In this document: positions 21,695-34,241 of the stretch, piece by piece
Layout: the number at the start of each line of letters is the position of its first letter
Position numbering within the stretch: the stretch's first letter is position 1
Assembly: GCA_021234155.1 (NCBI GenBank)
Contig: JAJEKV010000046.1
Coordinates: forward strand, 7,013,012 to 7,077,011
Reading direction: 5' to 3'
Source of the DNA: Isoetes taiwanensis
Lineage: Eukaryota; Streptophyta; Lycopodiopsida; Isoetales; Isoetaceae
Length of the DNA stretch: 64,000 nt
The notes under the pieces: generated by a model
Seen by the model: the letters and a program-made list of their open reading frames with translations, nothing else
Databases searched by the model: none
Told to the model about the DNA's origin: nothing
Position numbers and translations under genes: made by a program

Positions 21695-24185
21695 CAAAAG
21701 AAAGCTCTGGAAGCACCAGTGCCGGAAATAGTGCTCAAATAAACCAATCCAATGCACAAATGACAAGCTCAGGAGTCAGAAACACGCAACATATAAGAAG
21801 ATGTCAACAATTGTTTAAAATTGAAGCGACAACGCATAAATATTGAGTGGGAGCAGTACAGGAATCCATCTTTTTAGTATGATAATGCAGGGAAAGAGGT
21901 CCCACTATCAGATCATCATAGTGAAAGCCCTAGTGTGGGATCTAATATGCAGAGCAGGACCGGAAGTAGGTTAGATGAAACAGTGAGGGGGAGTAAAAAT
22001 TCTGGGTGCAGGATCTTTGGTGCAGGAAAGGAAATGATAAATGGAGAATGCGTTGGTTGGTGCAGGAACAGAGGCTTACCATAGCCGGAGGCAGAGGAGA
22101 ACCGAGTTGGGGACCCCCATAGGCCATAGCCAAATGCTTTGCTCCGAGATGGAATGGAGATTCGCCTGAGTAGTACAGCATCCTTTAGTAAAAATAATGG
22201 CAACAAATATTGTTGTCAATATACTTTATGCCTCTACTTTTTTGAAGTACTGCATGTGCTTCCTTGCGCACAAGAATTATGATTAATATCCAAGCAGTAA
22301 AATGTTTGCTGCATACAGGATTGTAATGGAGAACGGTTATGCTTGGTTGCACGGAAGTAATATTATTTGATTGTAAACTAGCCTTCTGTGAGCATAATGT
22401 TCTGCAAACTTATAGATGAAAGATTACATTAATAGTAGACCACATTATATGCAAATTTACTTTGAAAAAAAAATTAAATCAGACAATGGGCTGAGATACG
22501 GAAGCAACAAGGAAAAATATTCAGCTGGGGTGTTATACACACGTGAAGCAATGATGTTCGCGAAAGAACTTGCTAGTGTTGCAAGAGAAATAATAATAAG
22601 ATACTAACACAAAGGTAAAGGTAAGCTACCTGTGCTTTAGCACACATTTTTTTTTTTTTTGAATCCAAAGAATATGTGCCAATTTTCTAATAGAAATTAT
22701 TCGTCTTCTAACTTGCAAATTCAATTCAATTGTTGATACTACAGGCAAGAGATTTTTCATTCCCTCACTATACCGCTGAGCAATGTAGTCGTTTAAGCCT
22801 TCAATATTAAAATATGCCATCCCACCTCATAAGTTTACCCACCTCACTTTACCCATATAACGTATTAAACTTTGGTATGCTGTCCATGTCATTGAAAAGA
22901 TTTTTTTTTTTTTATCTCTATCGGTCTTTCTATATTAAACGTGTCATTCCATATAGCTTCTCTTTTTTTTTGAACCCACAAACTGCTGACTATTTTAAAC
23001 AAATTCCACACATTTGAGTTTTTCTAATGGAATGTTTTAATTATTTTGCCCATTATATGTAGCTATAACAAAGTCATAATCCCATGTACCTAAACATCCG
23101 GCCTCAAAAACTATAATGTTTGCTTCATACGAATATGGATAGCCATAAGATGGACATTTTTTAACGCATTTGATCACACACTAGGCACTTGAATACATCA
23201 CGTGTTCCCAACTAAAAATCATTATCGCATGTACTCAAATTTATAAGGTTAGGAAAATGGCATCATTGTTATTGACCAAACTATAATATTATGGTGAATT
23301 TTTTTATGAGTTGTTTGTAATGCTTAATTAATTTGAAGGAAGTGTGCACGATGGAATATCAATGACTATTCCTTTTTTTTCTTAAAGACACAAACTAAAA
23401 AGCACAAACTAGGGGCGGTGACAACCGCCGCGATAAATTCTTGTAATACCTATGTTCCAAGGACAAGCTCGCCAATTCAGGCTGATAAAGACCTCAGCAG
23501 ATCAGATGAAGCAAATCAGGGATGTAATGAAATGAGGTAACAGCATTCATTTTCCAACCAAGAGAACTCCAAACTGTTAATTCCATTCTTTGAATGGTTT
23601 TAGGTTCAAAGCATTGATCCAGTCCAGCAAATGTTAGATAAAACTGTGGAAGCTAGGTCGGATTTGAGTAGGCATTGTGGAGCAGAATGGATTTGTGGTA
23701 ATGTATCGTCTTGAATCCAGGAAAAGAAAGTCAGATGAGATCTTGAATTATGGCCATTTTCATTATAAAATACTTGATGAATTGAGAAGTTGCTGGAACA
23801 TCAACCACCTGGTAGGAGTTCAGTACCATTGACTATGGGATTCAGATCAAGATAGGCTGAGGTAAGACTCTCACACCTTTTACCTAAGAGGCATCCCTAA
23901 TTTCTATACGATGCGGATTCTTCGTTTTCACAAAAGTCTATGTTTTAGTCTTTAAGAAAAAAAAATCTTAGAAAAAATTGTATGTTTGGACGTGAAATCG
24001 GAGCAAAATTTGTAATGGCTCTGCTTATAGATCTAGTTTCTATTCCTTTTCGCAGGGATCCGCTTGCGCATAAGAGCAAGTTCGAGGATGAATTTTCTGT
24101 GTGGCATTCTGTTTTTTCTCATTCTTCGTAGCAATCTTCCACTTGGCCGGCTGGTCTACTCTGATGGAATCCAATCGTCCCTCTA
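21695..24185. other. No gene recognised
   Basis: AT-rich sequence with several oligo-T tracts (about 22647-22660, 22901-22912, 22964-22972). Only short uncorrelated frames are open. The last few hundred bases (24050-24185) may be the leader of the kinase pseudogene. Confidence 0.45.
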
Positions 24186-25951
24186 ATGGGTGCCATTAGC
24201 CAGCGTTTTCCAGTTGCCTATCTAATGGATGCCAGGGGGGATATCAAACGTGCCAGGGTGCATTTGGCTGATGATAAAATTTCTAAGATGAATGTGGATG
24301 ACTTTTTTTTCTGTAAATGGAGAGCAACCTTTCTAGTTAAAGTGTATGGGCATGTGAGAAAGTTTCTAGAGACAGTCCATATAGAGGTGGAGGTGGAAGT
24401 CCAGGAATTAGCCCACATTGTAAATCGGGGCCAGAATCTGCTAATACATTGCAAGCACAAAAATCCACTTGCATCGTTGGAAATAGTGGAAATAGCAACA
24501 CTGGGAATGGACATCCTGAAAAATGCTCTAGATTTGATAATGTCATTCCAAACTATCTTCAAGTATTTGTTTAGAGACGAGAAATGGAAAAACCATTGGA
24601 TGGTCACTTCACAGTTGTTGCAGGAACAGTATAGAAAGCAAGACAACTGTCTTTGCACAGATCTGGATCAAGAGCTTTTAAAATTTTACTTGGAAGATTC
24701 TCGTAACTGAAACGGTCATGAGCTTCATCGGGCCCAACTTTTACTTGCCATGCTCAACTATTGCTTCACTATCAGAAGTAAAGGCAAAAGAGTTGATTTA
24801 TCAGATCACTGGCCTAAGGTTCCTTCTGATGACATTAAGGACATTAAACACATTGGAAGTGGAAGTTTTGGATCCGTGTTCCAAGTGGAGCTTTATGGTG
24901 AGAACTTTGCTTGCAAGAAGGCAAATGATGGCCAGATTCTGCGTGATGAAGCAAATGTGCATTTTACTCTGCACCATACTAACATAGTCAGAGCAGTATG
25001 TTGGTCCAAGTTTTCTAATGGAAAATTTGGTCTAGTAATGGAGTTGATGAACGACGCTAATCTCTGCGACTACTTGGAAATACATTACAAATTGGTTGAT
25101 GAGAAGAGAATTAAGCTCGCATGGACATCATATGCCAGATTGCAGATGCCATGGATTACTTACATAACAACAAAATTATGCACAGGGATTTAAAGGCCAA
25201 AAACATTCTTGTAGAGAGGTGGCCAAACGTTACCGAAAACCAGTTGCATGTGAAGTTAGGAGACTTGAGGATGGCTAGACCTGTAGGAGCACAACCTGCC
25301 TGGCTTACATATACTGGCACCCCTTCCCACATGGCACCTGAACTTCTTAGAGGGGAGGATGGAACTTGTGAATACGGGTTCAAGGCCGATGTTTACAGCT
25401 TCGGGATGACATGCTATAAGATTCTAATGGGTAGGCCAGCACCATCAACGCTTAAGATGGGTGCTGATAAAAATAAGATGCCTGATTTACCAGACATAAC
25501 ACCTTTTAAGTTGAAGAAGCTGATAACAGACTGTTTGAACCAAGACCCAGAGAAGCGTCCTGCTTTTGATGACATCGTGCGGCGCACAAGGGGTCTTAAA
25601 TTTGGCCTTGCCAAGGTAATTAAAGCAGTTTCAAAAACAAATGACCCAACTGCCCAAACTTGTCATATTGTGAATAAGACTATAGCAGACATAATCATCC
25701 GTGAAGCAAGTCGTGAAGCAAGTGAGCAAGGGGGCCCTGTTAGAGGCAGACTTGGACCAGGCGAGTTATGTCTCTTGCCAACGTATTGGAAAGAAACACA
25801 TTGGAGGTTAGTGGTGCTGGTCAATAATTCCACGGTGGCTTATCTGTACTCACCCGACCTTTATGATTGTGCCTCTATAACATTTTATCAACATTCGGAA
25901 GAGGGGGTAAGAATGCAAAAAGAAAAGCGAGATTACACTTCAATGATTTGA
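24186..25951 (+). pseudogene. Plant TKL-like protein kinase, near full length, inactivated
   Basis: One intronless frame can be followed with two breaks. Residues 1-174 form a helical N-terminal region. A TGA at 24708-24710 interrupts it, and the same frame continues into a kinase domain: IGSGSFGSVF (glycine loop), FACKKAN (VAIK lysine), a one-base loss near 25119, then MHRDLKAKNIL (HRD loop), KLGDLRMARP, a TPSHMAPELL activation-segment end, KADVYSFGM and DPEKRPAF. The DFG magnesium-binding motif reads DLR, so even a repaired protein would probably be a weak or dead kinase. About 110 residues follow the kinase domain, ending at TGA 25949. The lack of introns could mean a retrocopy or a naturally single-exon family. 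The closest family I can suggest is plant TKL/MLK-like kinases. Confidence 0.85.
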
Positions 25952-27034
25952 GACAATGCTTAGACTGAAAAGGATCCATTCCAAAATCCAGATGATGCTC
26001 TAATCCATAATCCAGAATGCATATGACCCTTGCAGTTGTTAATCTAATTGAATTTCGATGGTTTAGAATTTACCCGAAATGATGTCCCTTGAACTGCTGC
26101 TCAACAGACTGAGTTCTGTTCCCAGAATAATAACGTCTCTCTTCTGACATTTTCTTTCCATCACTTCATCTTTGGTATTAGAAAATTCAATACGTGGTTG
26201 TATTGTAATCTAGAAAGGGCAGTAAGGAAAGCAACGAAGCTTTTAGGTCCCTAGACAAATATACCACTTAAAGCTATATAAAAATCTGAGCATATCATCT
26301 TTGACATGATTATTTGTTACTCTTTCATTGTATCAAAACACAACATAATCTTCTGTTAGATTGAGCTTCCTCCTTTCTCCTTCTTCAAAACTCAAAATTT
26401 TAGCCTAAAGCTTAGGTGAGTTAACTTTCTTCCTTGCCCATTATATTTGTTCTTATATCTAATCGAGTTGAAAGCATTTGGAATGAAAGATACACACCTA
26501 CAAAGCATGAGACATTCATGAAAGTCATTTCCAAACAAAGCAAATCAATAAACGGGAGAGTCCAGTCGGCCATAGTATCAAAGTCCGAAGCCGCCATAGT
26601 TAGGGTTCGCTTACCAGAGTAGAATAGACAGAGTAAGAGATATTTCAGAAGCAATCTAGAATGGCATGGAAATGATATTTTTTTTACCAGATGGAGAGGT
26701 TGGGTTTGTGCATTTCAGGCATATCCTAGGCATATCTAATGACCAAACGAATGACATCTTATGACCATAATTACTAGTTGTATTTCTGGCGGTGTAAAAT
26801 GTTTTTGCATTTTTCCATAAGCTAGAGGGGATCGATGGCGGAGCTTGAAACGATTCTGAATTATAGAGTTCATCGCAATCCAAAACCCCTATCTGAGGTG
26901 GTGGCTATGACATGGTTTGTGGATCATCACGAAATTGATGCCGTTATGAAAACGGCATATGCCCTTCGGCATTTGAAATGCATTAGTTTGAAAAATATGC
27001 AATGACTAGTGTAATTTGAGACCATCATAACTTG
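25952..27034. other. No gene recognised
   Basis: The 3' flank of the kinase pseudogene followed by AT-rich sequence. Short frames only. Confidence 0.4.
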
Positions 27035-27965
27035 CAAGGATTTGGCCCTGAACATTCGTAGGCTGATTTGTTGGGCGCTGCAAAAGCATTAATCTGTAAG
27101 TACATGGGCAAATTTGCCACACTTTGCTTGAGGTAAACTCAGATAGTTTTTTGATCACCACAAGGAGATATATCGTTCCATTATGAGGTACATGCAATAT
27201 TTATAGGGTCATCATTCAAAATAATTGTACAGTTTTGGAGCTGGTTACATGTAAGCTCACCTATTGCTTAGGCTACATGTTTTCCATTTTTTTATTTCTC
27301 CACTTTTTGAGTTCTTGTGATCAAGCTCTAGCATTACTGGTTCAATTATTGAAAGCTTCAAGCTCTAGCATTATTGATCCAATTACTTCCTTGAGCCTGA
27401 AGGTTCAAGCTCTAGCATTACTGATCCATTTACTTCGTTGAGCCTTTCTTTCTTGGAAACAGAGCAAAAGGAAAAAGAATAATGCTGCATATTTGGCTGA
27501 AGATTTTGTTGTTTTTATTATAGAGAAGTCATAAGGGCCGTTATTAATAGTGTTGAACCTCATGTTCAAGTAGCTCTTCAGCAACCTGATGTAGCCATGG
27601 ATGCTGGCATGCTTGCTGTTATAACGGATTCGGTTGCCTCAAAGAAGCTCAGTAACTTATGTCCAATGTTTAGCATCATCCTAATCAAGGATTTAGGTCT
27701 CAATATTCATAGGCTGATTTGTTGGCGTTGTAAAAGCATTGAATCCTTCAATGCCAAGAAATCTAATGTGAATTTGGGCACCATTTTTAAGCGGTCATTG
27801 GAACAAGAGAGATTTTGCTCTCTCTCATCCATAAGGGCATTGGCAAACTTGCTAGCTAATTTATTGATACTACAAGAAGATATATATCCTTCCATTATGA
27901 GGTCCATGTTGAATAATGTTTTGGTAAAATACCTTATTCGCATAATGTTATATCTCAAATATTAA
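27035..27965 (+). repeat. Diverged local duplication with unidentified reading frame
   Basis: About 27040-27190 and 27680-27910 share a block order: CAAGGATTT...CATAGGCTGATTTGTTGG, GTAAAAGCATT, and GGAGATATAT/AAGATATATATC-TTCCATTATGAGGT. The second copy carries a 122-codon frame (27597-27965, MDAGMLAVITDSVASKKL...). It is leucine-rich and helical in look, but I do not recognise it. The first copy has stops. Between them (about 27318-27432) a unit of about 45 bp with CAAGCTCTAGCATTA is repeated three times. Confidence 0.5.
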
Positions 27966-28803
27966 TGTTATTAATGTCAAAATATGAAGCCAGTGAGCAA
28001 TTTTTTTTTCTTTGAAGAACTGTGTCAGCAATATATTAAAAGAATGGTAATGTTACAAAGCAAGTGAGGAGGAAGGAGAACTGCCCCAAAGAGACAGTGA
28101 TACCTCGACACTCCACAACAACCGCAAACTCCCCATCACTGCATAAACCGCCATCACCATCTACCACACCCAAGAAGTCCCGCCAAATGGAAAACTTCCG
28201 CCTACTAATCCCGAACACCAAAAGCTTTGAAATAGCTTGTACCGAAGTCGAGGAATCGAGAGGCCGCAGTCTGCTGAATCCCCCGAAAGATCCACAACCG
28301 CCCGCCCAAATCAACCACACCAACCAAGCCACGCCACAGATGCAAGGCTTGCTGCCGCATTTGTGCCGCCAAGCACCGGGGATATACATGAAGCAAAGAA
28401 TTGTTGGCTATTCAATCTCACCGAAACAGAGCCCCGACCCAATCCCGTGCAACCCGCAAGTGAGGGCATAAAACCGCATAATGCTCCACGCCCTCAATGA
28501 TGAAGGCCACAACAAGGGCAAAGAGGGCTCACACCCGCCTAAACCGACTCACAAGGACATTCACCCCGATACAGCCGTGCACCACCGCCACGTATACCCG
28601 AACCTTCTGGTGGGGGAAGTGAGCTCCATGTCCACGCCCAAACCGAAGCCATCGAGAACCCTGAAGCCGCAGAGACCACTTGCCCCTGCAAGAGTGTCAT
28701 GAATAGCCAACACCCTAACAAGACCAAGATTAAACAAGATGGTCACCGGCTGTTTCTTCGAGCTCGCCGCCGAAGGATAGATATCTGGGAACAAGGGCTA
28801 TCC

Positions 28804-28901
28804 GAACAAGTGGCGGGAGTATTCGCTACACATACCTATAGTCCCTCATCACCCCTCGAGGGACTATAGGTATGTGTAGCGAATACCCCCGCCACTTGTT
28901 C
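28804..28901. repeat. Near-perfect long hairpin, 44-bp arms, 10-base loop
   Basis: The left arm (28804-28847) and right arm (28858-28901) are reverse complements at 43 of 44 positions, with an A/G mismatch within the arm. Outside the arms the similarity continues imperfectly (GGGCTATC on both sides). It lies in the 3' part of the L1 element, where an inverted piece from the same element is a likely origin. Confidence 0.92.
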
Positions 28902-29839
28902 CCGTGATAGCCCTACCACCGCCCTTCACAAAAAAGCGAAGCTCGAAGAACTCCCAATGGGCGAGCTGACCATCCCAATACCAATCCTCCAAGGTGAACA
29001 CAAAGAGCTCGCCTCCAACGGCCCTGCGTCCCGAGCATGCACAGCAAGGGCGCCAAGGGCAAGTACGCTGTGGGGTAGAGGAACCCACAAGAAAGGAGAA
29101 GAGTGGTGATAAACCGAGGCATAATCTAGCCGGAAGAGCACACGCACGCGATCCCAAGCCCGCAACACCCCCGCGGAGAAAAGGGGATGCATGTGGGAAA
29201 GGCCGAGACCATACAACAGTGCCTGGGCAACTCTACATGCACGCATCGACTTTCCAAATGCCACACAATGGCGACCAGAGAAGATGCTCCATCCCCGTAA
29301 TGCTCCAAATAAACTTAGAGACCAACACCTTACTATGCAAAGGCCAAATCCGTAATGGCCAAGCCCCCATCCTCCCTCCATGAGACACTTCCACCAAGCC
29401 ACTTTAACAACCGCCCCTTCATCATCCCCGCCCCCACACAAAATTTCGAACAATCTTATCCAAAGCCCAGATCTTACCCCCGGAGCTAACATCGCAGATG
29501 TCAGATACACATGAGTGCTACAAAGTCTTCGACTTGGCAATAGTGATCCTACCGCCATGGACAACTTGCTACCCTTCCACCAATTGAGGTGTTTTACGCA
29601 ACCCCCGCAAAATCTCATCCCACACCCTCCCCATGGAAACATCCCTCCAAAGGGAATACCCAACAACTTAGTACACACATTACCCGGAAGCACCTTCCAA
29701 GGAATAGAGCCAAACAAGGGGGAGGCGGAGTCAATCGGGCCCATAATGCGGAGCATTTGCCCCAATTCAAGAATGCCCGAGGCCAAGGAGAAAGTATCCA
29801 AAGAAACCCTTCACATTCTCAAATTCCTCTCTTACGCCA

Positions 29840-30897
29840 CCAAGAAGAGAAAAGTGTCATCGGGCGAACCGGGTTAATAATCACTGACTACCATCCCCGC
29901 ATCCAAGCCCATCCACCACCCCCCTCCACTGCAGCCAAAAACAATCGAGACAAAGGTGCCTCCCTCCACAATCGTAAACAAAAATGGTGCCAAAGGGCAC
30001 CCCCGACGCACCCCTCTGCCTAAGGAGAAAAAGGCGGAGGGTTCACCCCGCACACCACCGTGAGTCCGTGGCCGACCTATGCGTACCATGATCGTTGTCT
30101 CAGAAAAGCGTGGACCACAGCCAACGCTAACATCATGGCGCATAAGAACTCCCAACGGACACTATCATAAGCTTTGGCAAAGTCAAGCTTAAGATAGGCA
30201 ATGCCTTGACCTGTTCTCCTGGCCCAATAAAGGCCCTCATAAGCTGCGGCAACATTAGTCAAAATGTTCCTCCCAGGAACAAACCCAGACTGCACCTTAC
30301 TAATGGAAGAAGTCAACACCGGCTTCAACTTCTCGGCCAGGGCTTTCGCAATAATCTTGTACACAGAGGACAACAAGGATATAGGCCTCCAATCATTAAT
30401 AGTAGAAGGCTGCTTAACCTTAGGAATCAAGGATACACCTGGTACACAGACTCACCAGCCCACTCCCAATAAGTCTGAAAGATCTCCACAGGGATGCCAT
30501 CCAGCCCAGGACATTTATCCTTGGCCATGCACATACATGCCTCCGCTAAATCCTCTCTGGAGAGCTCCTGCTCCAAGCTCTCACGTTGGTGAGGCAAAAT
30601 AGATGGCTTAACAGCCCCCAAAATAAGCTCCCCGTGATCTCCTCGCTCATAGGGAAGAGTCGCCATGCAAAAAAACCACGAGAAATGAGCATGCACATAC
30701 CTCTGCAACTCAGCGGGATCCTCCAAAGTCCGGCCATCAGGCAAAGCAAGGGACGCCATAGATGCTGCATATCGCCGCTGCCTAGCTGCTCTGAAGAACA
30801 CCGACGAACTTGTATCCCCCTCCTTCAACCAGGTAAGGGCTGCCTTCACACGCGCCTCATGCACTTTAACCTGCTCCAAAGCAACAATACGCAACAC
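29840..30897 (-). pseudogene. L1 reverse transcriptase remnant
   Basis: The minus-strand translation shows ALTWLKEGDTSSSVFF and CPGLDGIPVEIFQ (30897-30427), then MIPKVKQPSTINDWRPISL, SGFVPGRNILTN and LKLDFAKAYDSVRW (first catalytic Asp, about 30190), GVRRGCPLAPFLF (about 30010) and DDTFLFL (part of the YADDT catalytic box, about 29855). Frames change near 30430, near 30150 and again before the DDT box. The blocks and their wording match plant L1 ORF2 proteins. Confidence 0.88.
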
Positions 30898-31439
30898 CGC
30901 ATTCTCCCTAATGCCATCGAAGGTCGCCCACCTTCTCCAACTCCCGATAAAGACTATGCAACTCCCGCCTCCCGCCGCACACGCCGCCTACCAAAGACCT
31001 TAGCAAAACGCTTCACCCCGCCAACGCAAATACCATACCGCACATACCCTTCGGAGATGAAAAGGTATCAAGCCACAACTCCCGCACCGGGCCGAAAACC
31101 GCGACGCCTTTAAGTTTCCGTGTTCAAACGGAACACCGTCCGAGAAGGCCGAGAGGCAACCGCACTCGACCGACAAAACCCGAGGGTACCGATCGTAAAT
31201 GGAGGTAGACAGATTGTTACTCCCACAAGAAAGAGGGCACACCATCCAATGCGCATGGGGAAGCATAGCACCGGGCCATGCCTAGCATACGCCCGCCCGC
31301 ACTAATCACCATTACAATAGGTGAAAGACAAGTCCCCTGTGGACCTCAACCAAGGCCAAATCCTCGCAACAAACGAGACCACCGGTCCCTCTCAAATCCC
31401 TCGCACAAGCGGGTGCCGTAACCGCAGGCGATCTTCTAC

Positions 31440-31810
31440 TCGCCTACCATATTGAAATCCCCTAACAACAACCAAGCAACCTCGCAACCCACCAAGGGCT
31501 CGCCAAACTTATTCCTGACTGTGGCCCACAAAGCACCCCTCACGGAGAAGGCCGATTAGGGGCATAAACATTAACAATCCCCCACTCTTGCCCGCCTCCA
31601 ACCACTTAATTATTGCCCACCGACCAAACCTGCGTCACCGCAGAGTATGTGACCCGCACATCCATCTTCCAAGCAATAAGAGTACCCCACTAGTCCGCCT
31701 TTAAGAAGAAGCAATAAAGCCAAACCGCCTACCAACCATATTCATGAGCCGGACATATCACCCCCGGTGACACTTATGCTCCTCAATGCAAATAATATCG
31801 ACGGCAAATC
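31440..31810 (-). pseudogene. L1 endonuclease remnant
   Basis: On the minus strand the motifs occur in correct order: VDIICIEEHK (about 31800-31770, the catalytic-Glu block), GIVNVYAPN (about 31580-31555) and WLLLGDFNMV (about 31490-31455, the GDFN block). This domain nicks target DNA for target-primed reverse transcription. The frame differs between the blocks. Confidence 0.8.
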
Positions 31811-32019
31811 GCCAAGTGCCAAAGAAATACGGGCCCTCTTACTACTAGAGGACCGCACCCCCGCATTCCCAACCGAGGATCGACCTATTCATCCCGGAGG
31901 AGAAGTGTCCAGCCCCACATGCCTACCCACCCAGCCATCAGCCCCACTCCACAGAGTCGACATCTAGAGCCGGAGGATTAATCACGTGAGAATGTGACCC
32001 ACGGTACCAGCTCTACGGA

Positions 32020-32125
32020 TATTCCACTTCCAACACGTGTTGGAAGTCCCCAGGCACCTCCACGAGTCATGGGCCACAACTCGTGATATTCCACTTCCAA
32101 CACGTGTTGGAAGTCCCCGTGCACC
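32020..32125. repeat. Duplicated perfect 22-bp palindrome in 67-bp units
   Basis: A perfectly self-complementary 22-mer centred on CACGTG (core TTCCAACACGTGTTGGAA) occurs at 32026-32047 and again at 32093-32114. It sits inside a 67-bp tandem duplication that also repeats GAGTCATGGGCCACA. It lies upstream of the endonuclease in the L1 element. Confidence 0.9.
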
Positions 32126-33640
32126 TCCATAGAGTCATGGGCCACACTAGTCTCTACCTCCAACCGGGTTGCGCCGGCCACCTCATGCTCAAAGACATAC
32201 CGCTATCGGGACATCCCCAACAGGATCACCACCCCTCGCCACAACCCCCGCCCTCGATCTAGCCACAACCAAATCATCCGAGCCCTCCCCCGAGCCACCA
32301 CGCCCCTAGCCCCGCCATCAAAGGGCGGCCAAAGAATGGCCGAGCCCCGCCTCGTCCCCACACCACCTCTCCCAACCACACCACCTCGTCCCAACGCCAC
32401 TCATCGCACTACGGAAAGTCCTTCACGCCTGTGACCTCAGAACCGAGGAATCCCGGCCCTCGTGATCAACACCGCAACCCCTACCACATCACAAGCACCA
32501 GGGACTAGACTAGCGATCATCAACAGTGGTCAAATGGTAGCACAATAGATGGAAACATCCGCCGGATCTCGAGCCATTCAAAAGCTTCAATCGGAAAAGA
32601 AAATGCCGGGACCACTACGCGACCGAAGAGAAGTAGGCACAGCCGCAAAGCAAAAGGCAGAGCAACACGATCTTGGGGACCCGCATAATAGAATGAGCCA
32701 AATATACACCCAAAGCATTGGCCATAGAAACCAAGAAATCGGGCACCATCGTCGAGGAAGATCCCGAATCTGAACCAACACGGATTTTAACCGCTGCCAA
32801 AGAACCGGTGGACATTGCCGGAGTATAATACTGATACAACACGTATGAATCACCCAACGATCCACCCCCTCGACTAACCAATTGCCGCATTTAAGACTCA
32901 GCCTCAAACATGATTAGGAAGAAATTATTTGGTAAGAATTTCGTAGATCGATACTGGGCAAACCAATCCGCCTCGATGTCCAAGAAGCCAAGAGCTAAAC
33001 CTCCTCGTGTCCAATATGTAACCCGTGAAATAGCCCAACACCGCAAATGAAACTAGATTCTCAATGGTCCAACATGCCCGGTATGATCAATATCTATCCA
33101 TGGAGTCTCCGGAAGAGTCCTCAAGTCAACAGAGTGATGATCCTCCACAAACTTCGAGCTTCTTGAACACGGGCAGTTCTACACCCGAGCCTTGGCGCTT
33201 TAATCCAATCTGAAAACCCCGCCGAAAGTGATGCGAAAGCAACAAAGGTCATTGTTCGCAAAGCCTAAGCAAGACAGGATTTGGGGCTGCCGCCTCGGCA
33301 CCCCACGAGAGGTATCCAGAGGCACCCCAGGAGACACATCAGCTACATGCACCCTAGAAGAGGGCGCATCACCAGCAAGTGATCCCTTCCCAAGCACAGG
33401 GGCAGAGGGCATCACAGATCCAGTTTCCAAAGGGGGCATGCTTGATGGAATCAAGACCGGAGTCTCCAAAACACAATCTACTTGGGTCTCAGAATTATAT
33501 TGAGAGGAAGAGCAATCCACATACCTCTCAACCGAAGGGGATTCCAAGAGCTCCCTCATCTCTGCCACCAATTGCATGCCACTTCCTACAGCCCGCGCCT
33601 CTTCATGCATGCTGAGACCCGCGCCCTTCCCCTTTACTGG

Positions 33641-34211
33641 AGGATCAAGAAATATGAATAATAAAAGGAAATAATATGCCTATTGATCATTAATGAGAAA
33701 AAATCTCATGGTTAAACACATGACATCATTTGGTCATAAAATGTCTCTTCCTTCAATGTGCCTACTAAAATCACATATGTTGATTTTTGCATGACATTGC
33801 AAGGATCCAACCACATTGGATGAAAAAATCACATTTTTTTTGCATAAGTAAAATTCCACAACTATAGATTCACATCATAAACGAAAGGTTTTCACTTGCT
33901 CAGATCCTGTCCTACTACAATTGGTGAGGTGCAAATTTCACAAGACTTAAGTCAATTTCCTATGCATCTTCTTTTGGGTTTGCGTAAGAATGATATCTTT
34001 ACTTCTCTCGAGTCGTCACACAGTGATATTGGATATCAGCTAAAGAAGGCACACAACAAATGTAGGTTGGTTGAAGAGTATTGGTTGTCTCCTTGGTTGC
34101 TGTTGTTGCAAACATTCATCAATTGGCAATGGCAAGCATCAACCTATGATGTTGTTGAAAGTTTCACATATGGACGTTAAAGGCCAAATAAAAACACATG
34201 GCATGACATTA
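33641..34211. other. Sequence between L1 and Helitron 3' end
   Basis: AT-rich. A 94-codon frame (33896-34180) is open but unrecognised. It may be the interior of the Helitron that ends at 34241; I could not fix that element's 5' end. Confidence 0.4.
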
Positions 34212-34241
34212 GCCCGGCAACGCCGGGCACACATTTACTAG
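34212..34241 (+). mobile_element. Helitron 3' terminus
   Basis: A 7-bp-stem hairpin GCCCGGC-AAC-GCCGGGC is followed after nine bases by CTAG, and the next base is T. This is the diagnostic Helitron 3' end: a GC-rich hairpin about 10 bases before CTRR, inserted before T. The element extends leftward. Its TC 5' end was not identified; an A-TC junction at about 33647 next to the L1 edge is one possibility. Confidence 0.85.

Larger units (their letters stand above)
28000..33640 (-). mobile_element. L1-type LINE, minus strand, degenerate
   Basis: Read on the minus strand, the element starts near 33640 with an ORF1-like or linker region (frame 33200-33610). An L1 endonuclease follows (about 31810-31440), then the reverse transcriptase (about 30900-29840), and the 3' end is a T-rich tract on the plus strand (about 28001-28011), consistent with a poly(A) tail. 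The motifs match plant L1 elements. Stops and frameshifts separate the domains, so it is not autonomous. Both ends are approximate, and a target-site duplication could not be confirmed. The plus strand is markedly C-rich through 30900-32500. Confidence 0.82.

Noticed and set aside
28036-28500. Proline-rich plus-strand ORFs within 28-33 kb as genes
   Set aside because: They are antisense shadows of the minus-strand L1 element, whose motifs explain the region.
27975-33660. AAATATGAA near both ends of the L1 as a target-site duplication
   Set aside because: The left occurrence is separated from the T-tract by about a dozen bases and the word is AT-rich, so chance is likely.
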